A DNA stretch of 11,743 nucleotides, taken from DAOUKH01 sp034420775 (GTDB lineage Bacteria; Chloroflexota; Dehalococcoidia; SHYB01). Shown here piece by piece: positions 7,501 through 11,743 of the stretch. Below the pieces are notes generated by a model. The model worked only from the letters and a program-made list of their open reading frames with translations. It was not told where the DNA came from and made no database searches. Numbering within the stretch: the first letter of the stretch is position 1; every line of letters starts with the position of its first letter. Both the position numbers and the translations under genes were made by a program. The stretch lies in contig DAOUKZ010000198.1 of the NCBI GenBank assembly GCA_034420775.1, positions 1 to 11,743 of the forward strand, written 5' to 3'.

Positions 7501-8913
7501 GTGGCAGACGGCGAGACAACGCTGGCGCTAACCGGCAACACGTACGTGGCGCAACCGATATCCGGTTACCGCAACGACCGGTTCCTGAAAGTCGTGGATC
7601 TCTTGCGGCACGCCGACTGCACCACGACAAACCTCGAATGCGTGATTCAGGACGGAGAAGACTGGCCCGCATTCACCGCGGGGATGGGCTCGCATGCCAC
7701 CTACATGGCCGCGCCCCCAAGCATGATCGACGAACTGAAGTTCCTAGGTGTGAATGCCCTCTGCGCCGGGAACAATCATGTCTCGGACTTCGGCGAGAAC
7801 GGCATCCTGACGATGATCGGCTACCTGAAACGCGCCGGGATGCCCTATGCCGGAATAGGGGCAAGCCTCACCGAGGCCTCCGAGGCCTGCTACTACGACA
7901 CGCCGACCGGCGCGCGGGTCGCCTTCCTCGCCGCCTGCGACTACGGCCCCAGGGCAAACATGGGGCTCGTCTTTCCTTGGCCCCACGGCTACTTGCCCGC
8001 CGATAACCTGCCTCCTTTCAAGAGCCGGCCCGGGGTCAACCTCCTCCGCTACGACACCGCTCACGTGGTAAGCGAAGATGCCATCAATGCCCTGCGCCAG
8101 ATCAGCCAGGACCTCGGATGGGAGCACGAAAAGCTCCTTCGACGCCATGGCGGCGGTTCGAGAAGCGCCCCGCTGATTGGTCCGCAGACCAACTTCGGCT
8201 GGGAGGAGGACACGGAGACGGAGTTCTTCTTCCTGGGCAGGAAGTTCATGGTCGGCGACACGCCCGGGAACGTCCCCTTCCCCTACCAGGAAGACCTCGA
8301 CCGCATCTACAAGCACGTCCGAGAGGCCCGAAGGCAGGCCGACATCGTCGTGGTCGCCCTGCACGACCAGAGCCACGGGTTGGGGATCCACCCCTACATC
8401 GACACCTTTTCCCACGGAGTCATCGATGCCGGCGCCGACATCTACTTCTGCAACGCCGGCGAGCACCGGGGAGTCGAGATCTATAAGGGCAAGGCGCTCA
8501 TCTACGGCCAGCCGAGCCTCTTCCTGCAGACCGAGGCGGTTACCCACGTGCCCAGTTCCTTCATGTCTCGCGTCGGAGCCGGCGCCGATGGGCTGGCCGC
8601 GGACTTCCTCGACCTCCGTGCCGAAGCGGCGGCGGCGGCGCGAGAGTTTGGCCCCGGAGCCTCGGAGCGGCAGAGCTCGGGAGGCACCGCGGTGCACCTC
8701 TGCATCTTCGACCACCAATTCGAGTTGAAAGAGATTCGGATTCAACCCTTGGAACCTTCCTCCGGCCCCCGGTTCCGGCGGGGGCTCCCCCTGATGCCGG
8801 AGCCGGGAAGCCCCCTCTCCGAACGGGTGCTGAACTACTCAGTGGAAGTCTCCAAGCCCTTCGGCACAACCGTAGAGATCCGAGACGGCTTGGGCATCAT
8901 CAGCCTCAAGTAA
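7501..8913 (+). CDS. CapA-family (PGA_cap, metallophosphatase-fold) protein, divergent
   Basis: A 470-residue protein resembling CapA/PgsA, the poly-gamma-glutamate capsule protein family with a calcineurin-like phosphoesterase fold. Landmarks are LALTGN (8-13), TNLEC (43-47), FLGVNALCAGNNHVSDFGENGI (81-102), the AGMPYAGIGASLTEA block (112-126) and the C-terminal HGVIDAGADIYFCNAGEHRGVEIYKGKALIYGQPSLF (305-341). Some usual residues differ: Asn13 replaces the common GD aspartate, HDQSHG stands where HWG-type sequence is common, and CNAGEH stands where GHxPH is expected. No signal peptide or membrane segment is visible, unlike classical CapA, and no other capsule genes are near, so a role in poly-glutamate export is doubtful. 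GTG at 7501 is chosen because AAGGGGG lies five bases upstream. The ATG at 7497 is in another frame. Function is uncertain. Confidence 0.78.
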   Translation: MADGETTLALTGNTYVAQPISGYRNDRFLKVVDLLRHADCTTTNLECVIQDGEDWPAFTAGMGSHATYMAAPPSMIDELKFLGVNALCAGNNHVSDFGENGILTMIGYLKRAGMPYAGIGASLTEASEACYYDTPTGARVAFLAACDYGPRANMGLVFPWPHGYLPADNLPPFKSRPGVNLLRYDTAHVVSEDAINALRQISQDLGWEHEKLLRRHGGGSRSAPLIGPQTNFGWEEDTETEFFFLGRKFMVGDTPGNVPFPYQEDLDRIYKHVREARRQADIVVVALHDQSHGLGIHPYIDTFSHGVIDAGADIYFCNAGEHRGVEIYKGKALIYGQPSLFLQTEAVTHVPSSFMSRVGAGADGLAADFLDLRAEAAAAAREFGPGASERQSSGGTAVHLCIFDHQFELKEIRIQPLEPSSGPRFRRGLPLMPEPGSPLSERVLNYSVEVSKPFGTTVEIRDGLGIISLK

Positions 8914-8917
8914 GGCA

Positions 8918-8941
8918 CGCCGCCACCCTCATCAGGCGGCG
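8918..8941 (+). other. Short GC stem-loop between the CapA-like and nuclease genes
   Basis: CGCCGCC (8918-8924) pairs with GGCGGCG (8935-8941) around a 10-base loop in the 48-base gap. It begins five bases after the CapA-like stop. It could be a weak attenuator, but a stem this short is expected often in DNA of this composition. Confidence 0.25.
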
Positions 8942-8961
8942 ACGCTCCCGAAGGACGCCAC

Positions 8962-9612
8962 ATGGCCGAGCTACGCGGTAAGCCTTACATCTACGTGACC
9001 TGGATGGCGCGCCTGCTGGCGGGGACGCGCTCTTGCGAGTGGGCGTCGTGGTTCAAGACGCAGCACGAGGGCTGGAGCTGGAAGAAGGTGCCCACCGACT
9101 TCGACCTCGCCGCGTGGACGATGCGCCACGCCGCCCTCGTCAGCGAGGAGCGCGACCGGCTGGAGGCCGAGGGCGCGGAGGTCTTCGCCGAGCAGCAGAA
9201 CCACTTCAAGGTGCGCGGGCGGGCGGCGACACTGTCGGGCCAGGCCGATCTCATTTCCGTCACCGACGAGCGCGTCGTCGTCCACGACGTCAAGACCGGC
9301 GAGCCCAACGCCGCCGACGTTGCCCAAGTCGTCCTGTACATGTGGGCTCTGCCCCTGGCAAAGCCGCGGTACCGCGACACCGCCCTAGAGGGCCGCGTCG
9401 TCTACGCCGACCATGCCGTCGATGTCCCGGCGGCGGCGGTCGACGATGACTTCAAGGCCCGCGCCGTGACCCTGATCGAGCGGCTGGCCGCCGAGGCCGC
9501 CCCGCGCAAGACTCCCAGCCACTGGGAGTGCGGCTTCTGCGAGATCACCGCCGCCGACTGTCCCGATCGCATCGAGGAGAAGCCGCCGACGGAAGAGACC
9601 GAGGTCTTCTAG
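8962..9612 (+). CDS. Cas4/RecB-like PD-(D/E)XK nuclease with Fe-S-type cysteines
   Basis: A 216-residue protein with the RecB-family nuclease core: an N-terminal helix with His56, SGQADLI with Asp96, then VVVHDVKTG giving Asp109 and Lys111 of the D-x-K motif, then QVVLY (Gln122, Tyr126) matching the RecB QxxxY helix. Cys25 near the N-terminus and Cys190, Cys193 and Cys200 at the C-terminus (C-x2-C-x6-C) have the spacing pattern of the 4Fe-4S staple in Cas4 and AddB-type nucleases. It is about Cas4 size. Such enzymes cut or resect DNA ends, or trim CRISPR prespacers. No cas gene, CRISPR repeat or helicase is visible here, so it is a stand-alone member, perhaps in DNA repair. The ATG at 8962 has AAGGA six bases upstream. 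It may be read through from the CapA-like gene 48 bases before. Confidence 0.82.
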   Translation: MAELRGKPYIYVTWMARLLAGTRSCEWASWFKTQHEGWSWKKVPTDFDLAAWTMRHAALVSEERDRLEAEGAEVFAEQQNHFKVRGRAATLSGQADLISVTDERVVVHDVKTGEPNAADVAQVVLYMWALPLAKPRYRDTALEGRVVYADHAVDVPAAAVDDDFKARAVTLIERLAAEAAPRKTPSHWECGFCEITAADCPDRIEEKPPTEETEVF

Positions 9613-9625
9613 CGGCCGACTCCGC

Positions 9626-10534
9626 CTAGACGCTCGCCTCGGCCATGGTCTTGACGGCGGGCTTGACCGGTGGGGCGCTCCGCCAGTGGGGGATGCCGTC
9701 CTCGGGACGCGCGGCGGCTATCTCGCCCTTGCTCACCTCGGACCAGTGGGCGTGGTTCAACTGGTGGAGGGTGAAGCAGGCGCTCAACGCGTTGTAGAAG
9801 CCCTGGTTGTCCTGCGTCTCGTTCACCGACTCCTTGATCATGAGCGAAGTCATCGACGGTAGGCTGGCGATCCGTCCGGCGAAGGCGAGCGTCTGTTGCT
9901 CCAGATCTTCGAGCTTGAAGACCTTGCTCACCATCCCCAGCCGGTAGGCTTCCTCGGCGTCGATGGAGTCGCCGGTGAGCATGAGCTCCTTCGTTTTGCG
10001 GATGCCAAACTCCCAGGGGTGGGCGAAGTATTCGAGGCCGCACATGCCGAGGCGCGTGCCGACAACGTCGGCGAAGACGGCGTTATCGGCGGCGACGATG
10101 AGGTCGCAGCACCAGGCCAACATCAGCCCCGCGGCGAGGCAGTTGCCCTGCACCTGGGCGATGGTGATCTTGCGGAGGTTGCGCCAGCGGCGCGTGTTGT
10201 CGAAGAAGAAGTGCCACTCCTGGAGCGTGCGCTGCTCGGCGCCCACCTTGGTGCCGCCGTAGCCCTGCATGGTGTAGTGCTGATCGGGGCCCGGCGCCCG
10301 CTCAGCGCGCGCGTCGGAGGAGCCGAGATCGTGGCCGGCGGAGACAGCAGGGCCGACCCCGCCCAGGATGACCACGCGCACCTCGTCGTCGGCCTCGGCC
10401 TTCAGGAAGGCGTCGTTCAGCTCGACGAGCAGCCCGCGGTTCTGGGCGTTCCGCTGCTTCGGCCGATTCATCATGATGCGCGCGATCCGGCCCTGTTCGA
10501 GGGTCTCATAGGTTACGAATCGGTAGTCGGACAT
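9626..10534 (-). CDS. Enoyl-CoA hydratase/isomerase (crotonase) family protein
   Basis: A 302-residue crotonase-fold protein; this fold binds acyl-CoA thioesters in the cytoplasm. Visible are the NRPKQRNAQN opening (23-32), the first oxyanion-hole loop SAGHDLGS (65-72), the second loop and helix VQGNCLAAGLMLAWCCDLIVAAD (128-150), GMCGLEYFAHPWEFGIRKTKELMLTGD (163-189) and AEEAYRLGMV (193-202). Aligned by eye to rat enoyl-CoA hydratase, Glu144 falls on Met138 and Glu164 on Val158 or Gly159, so simple hydration is unlikely. The AGHDLG plus LEYFAHPWE pattern recalls actinobacterial EchA-type proteins of unclear reaction. The start at 10534 is chosen because GGGAGG lies four bases upstream; the frame stays open to 10774, but the extra 80 residues have no family resemblance. 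It ends 13 bases from the convergent nuclease gene. Confidence 0.88.
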   Translation of the reverse strand: MSDYRFVTYETLEQGRIARIMMNRPKQRNAQNRGLLVELNDAFLKAEADDEVRVVILGGVGPAVSAGHDLGSSDARAERAPGPDQHYTMQGYGGTKVGAEQRTLQEWHFFFDNTRRWRNLRKITIAQVQGNCLAAGLMLAWCCDLIVAADNAVFADVVGTRLGMCGLEYFAHPWEFGIRKTKELMLTGDSIDAEEAYRLGMVSKVFKLEDLEQQTLAFAGRIASLPSMTSLMIKESVNETQDNQGFYNALSACFTLHQLNHAHWSEVSKGEIAAARPEDGIPHWRSAPPVKPAVKTMAEASV

Positions 10535-10538
10535 GTCG

Positions 10539-10544
10539 CCTCCC
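10539..10544 (-). promoter_or_regulatory. Ribosome-binding site deciding the crotonase start
   Basis: On the minus strand GGGAGG precedes the ATG at 10534 by four bases. It fixes the start inside a longer open frame that continues upstream to 10774, and the protein from this ATG (MSDYRF...) begins where the crotonase fold normally begins. Confidence 0.75.
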
Positions 10545-10592
10545 GTGCGAATGTTGCTGTGCCAGAGTCTGCGCGCCTCGGCGCGCTCCCGG

Positions 10593-10621
10593 AGGATACC
10601 CGCCCCCAACGCCGGGAGCAA
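10593..10621 (-). promoter_or_regulatory. Candidate promoter for the crotonase gene
   Basis: Read on the minus strand, TTGCTC (10621-10616) and TATCCT (10598-10593) are separated by 17 bases. They would start a transcript near 10586, giving a leader of about 50 bases. A small inverted repeat, GGCCCG-TAT-CGGGCC (10627-10641), lies just upstream of the -35. A GCGCGC-CTCG-GCGCGC hairpin (10571-10586) would sit at the start of the leader. The hexamers match consensus only in part. Confidence 0.4.
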
Positions 10622-10660
10622 ACGCGGCCCGTATCGGGCCCAAACTGCCCCCGCGCGCGG

Positions 10661-10780
10661 TGAGCGTTCGTGAGCGCTCGACAGGTGTGGACGTCGTGAG
10701 CGGTCGTGAGCGCCATGAGCGCTCGTACAGTGTGGGCCTTGTGCGCGTCGTGAGCGCCATGAGTGGTTTGACATGAGCGC
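10661..10780. repeat. Degenerate tandem repeat of RTGAGCG units in the divergent spacer
   Basis: The 305-base spacer between the crotonase and glycosyltransferase genes holds this 120-base array. GTGAGCG or ATGAGCG recurs at about 10-base steps: 10661, 10671, 10697, 10707, 10716, 10751 and 10774, with the variant ATGAGTG at 10760. GTCGTGAGCG is exact three times (10694, 10704, 10748), and the 17-mer GTCGTGAGCGCCATGAG occurs at 10704 and 10748. The palindrome GAGCGCTC occurs at 10673-10680 and 10718-10725. The rest of the spacer, apart from the crotonase promoter candidate and its small hairpins, shows nothing clear. I see no coding reason for the array. Confidence 0.8.
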
Positions 10781-10839
10781 GCCGCGAAGGCCCGGTAAGG
10801 GAGTCTACCGCTGGGAGCAAGCAACCGGCGCGGTGTAGA

Positions 10840-11571
10840 ATGGCCGCCCCCGCGATGGACCCCACAGGAGAGCAGCCCGAACTGGCCGTCGTCGTTCCCA
10901 CGTACGAGGAGCGGGAAAACCTGCAACCGCTCGTCGAGCGCATCGACGCCGCGCTTGCGGGGACGCGCTACCGCGTCGTCATCGTCGACGACGACAGCCC
11001 CGACGGCACCGCCGAGGCGGCACGGGCACTCGGCGAACGCTACCCGGTCGACGTGATCGTGCGGACGGACGAGCGGGGACTCGCCTCGGCGGTCGTCGAG
11101 GGTATCCGGCGGAGCCGGTCGCGTTATGTCGCGGTCATCGACGCCGACCTGCAGCACCCGCCGGAGGTCCTGCCCAGCCTGCTGGCGGCGGCCGGGGAGG
11201 CCGACGTCGCCGTCGCCTGCCGCTACGTGCCGGGGGGCGGTGTGGGCGCGTGGAGCCTGCCGCGCCGGGTCGTCTCCCTGGGGGCCACGCTGCTGGGTCG
11301 GCTCATCGTGCCCGCGGCGCGGCTGACCCCCGACCCGATGTCGGGCTACTTCCTGCTGCGCCGTGAGGTCGTCGACGGCGCGCCGCTCGACCCATTGGGC
11401 TACAAGATCCTGCTCGAAGTCCTGGCCCGAGGCGCGGTGAAGCGCGTCGCCGCCGTCCCCTACACCTTCGAGACGCGGCAGCACGGGACGAGCAAGCTCG
11501 GCCTCCGCGAGCAGGTCCACTACCTGCGCCACCTGCTGCGGCTGCGGTTCAGCCTTCGTCGGGGGTCTTGA
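10840..11571 (+). CDS. Polyprenol-phosphate mannosyltransferase-like glycosyltransferase (GT2, Dpm1 type)
   Basis: A 243-residue GT-A glycosyltransferase of the dolichol/polyprenol-phosphate mannose synthase group. It transfers a sugar from a nucleotide donor to a polyprenyl phosphate at the inner membrane face. Motifs in order are VVVPTYEERENL (17-28), VIVDDDSPDGT (47-57), the metal-binding DADLQHPPE (101-109, Asp101 and Asp103), the acceptor-side DPMSGYFLLRRE (165-176) and F.TRQHGTSKL (210-220). It is a single catalytic domain: no C-terminal GtrA-like membrane domain follows, and it ends soon after the HYLRHLLRLRF helix. The ATG at 10840 is the first in-frame start, but it has no good ribosome-binding site. 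ATG at 10855 is an alternative, and TAGAAT (10836-10841) overlapping the first ATG could be a -10 box for a nearly leaderless transcript. The sugar is inferred from family only. Confidence 0.9.
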   Translation: MAAPAMDPTGEQPELAVVVPTYEERENLQPLVERIDAALAGTRYRVVIVDDDSPDGTAEAARALGERYPVDVIVRTDERGLASAVVEGIRRSRSRYVAVIDADLQHPPEVLPSLLAAAGEADVAVACRYVPGGGVGAWSLPRRVVSLGATLLGRLIVPAARLTPDPMSGYFLLRREVVDGAPLDPLGYKILLEVLARGAVKRVAAVPYTFETRQHGTSKLGLREQVHYLRHLLRLRFSLRRGS

Positions 11572-11743
11572 TCACCCCATCGGCCTCGAGCGCGTCGATC
11601 TCGTCCTCACCGAGGCCAAGCTCGCGGGCGAGCAGGCTCCGGGAATGCTCCCCGAGCAGCGGCGGGTGCGACGAGGGCCGCGCCGGCGTACGGCTCATGT
11701 GCTGGAGGGCGTTGGCCGCGAGCGGCACGCTGCCCAGCTTCGG
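11549..11743 (-). CDS. Family III (CaiB/BaiF-type) CoA-transferase, C-terminal fragment
   Basis: A minus-strand frame enters from the right edge and ends at TGA (complement of 11549-11551), giving the last 64 residues of a protein. The tail contains PLLGEHSRSLLARELGLGEDEIDALEADGVI, matching the usual C-terminus of family III CoA-transferases (G.H...LL.ELGL...EI..L...GVI), after a proline-rich loop at about residues 20-29. These enzymes move CoA between carboxylic acids. The catalytic aspartate lies in the missing part. Its end overlaps the convergent glycosyltransferase gene by 23 bases. Its presence agrees with the acyl-CoA theme set by the crotonase on the same strand, although the glycosyltransferase separates them. 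Confidence 0.82.
   Translation of the reverse strand, partial: PKLGSVPLAANALQHMSRTPARPSSHPPLLGEHSRSLLARELGLGEDEIDALEADGVIKTPDEG

Noticed and set aside
7744..8745. 333-residue open frame on the minus strand
   Set aside because: It lies opposite the CapA-like gene, is compositionally biased and matches no family I know.
9896..10663. 255-residue open frame on the plus strand
   Set aside because: It is antisense to the crotonase gene and runs into the spacer, with shadow-type composition and no motifs.
10535..10774. N-terminal extension of the crotonase frame by 80 residues
   Set aside because: The extension is Arg/His/Ala-rich low-complexity sequence read from the RTGAGCG repeat, while a good ribosome-binding site and the family N-terminus lie at 10534.
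10661..10780. CRISPR array
   Set aside because: Units are only 7-17 bases, degenerate and largely contiguous, with no constant-length unique spacers. The nearby Cas4-like gene is not enough to call one.
10513..11532. 339-residue open frame on the minus strand
   Set aside because: It lies opposite the well-supported Dpm1-like gene, has no recognisable family motif, and is the kind of long antisense frame GC-rich coding DNA produces.

Overview
The window is high-GC DNA carrying ten protein-coding genes, eight complete and two cut by the window edges. I see no rRNA, tRNA, insertion sequence or CRISPR array. The gene style suggests an uncultured Chloroflexota bacterium of the Dehalococcoidia/SAR202 type: solute-binding lipoproteins with a (Gly-Pro-Ala)n stalk, several amidohydrolases, a CapA-like protein, a crotonase and a family III CoA-transferase. 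That taxonomic call is inference from gene content, not from a marker gene.

Layout. Positions 1-4743 (plus strand) hold an uptake and hydrolysis block: the C-terminal part of a family 5 ABC substrate-binding protein, an N-acyl-D-amino-acid deacylase-like amidohydrolase, and a second complete, paralogous substrate-binding lipoprotein with a collagen-like stalk. A strong stem-loop follows each binding protein (1111-1153 and 4759-4798). Next comes a 12-helix MFS transporter with a TTG start (4845-6089). After a 241-base gap with a good sigma70-like promoter and an overlapping palindrome come an ACMSD-type amidohydrolase (6331-7449), a divergent CapA-family protein (7501-8913) and a Cas4/RecB-like PD-(D/E)XK nuclease with four cysteines placed as in Fe-S nucleases (8962-9612), all on the plus strand and closely spaced.

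On the minus strand lies a crotonase-fold protein (10534-9626), convergent with the nuclease. It is divergent from a Dpm1-like glycosyltransferase (10840-11571). The 305-base divergent spacer holds a degenerate tandem repeat built on RTGAGCG and a promoter-like pair for the crotonase. The glycosyltransferase overlaps, tail to tail by 23 bases, the end of a family III CoA-transferase that runs off the window on the minus strand.

Reading as a whole: genes 1-5 fit uptake and hydrolysis of small amide- or acyl-containing organic compounds. Two binding proteins flank a deacylase, followed by a secondary transporter and a second hydrolase. The crotonase and CoA-transferase are acyl-CoA enzymes. No ABC permease or ATPase gene is present, so the binding proteins' partners must lie elsewhere. 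I did not find a clearly new defence or mobile system. The best leads are the stand-alone Fe-S nuclease, the crotonase lacking both usual glutamates, the CapA-like protein with altered motif residues, and the repeat in the divergent promoter region.
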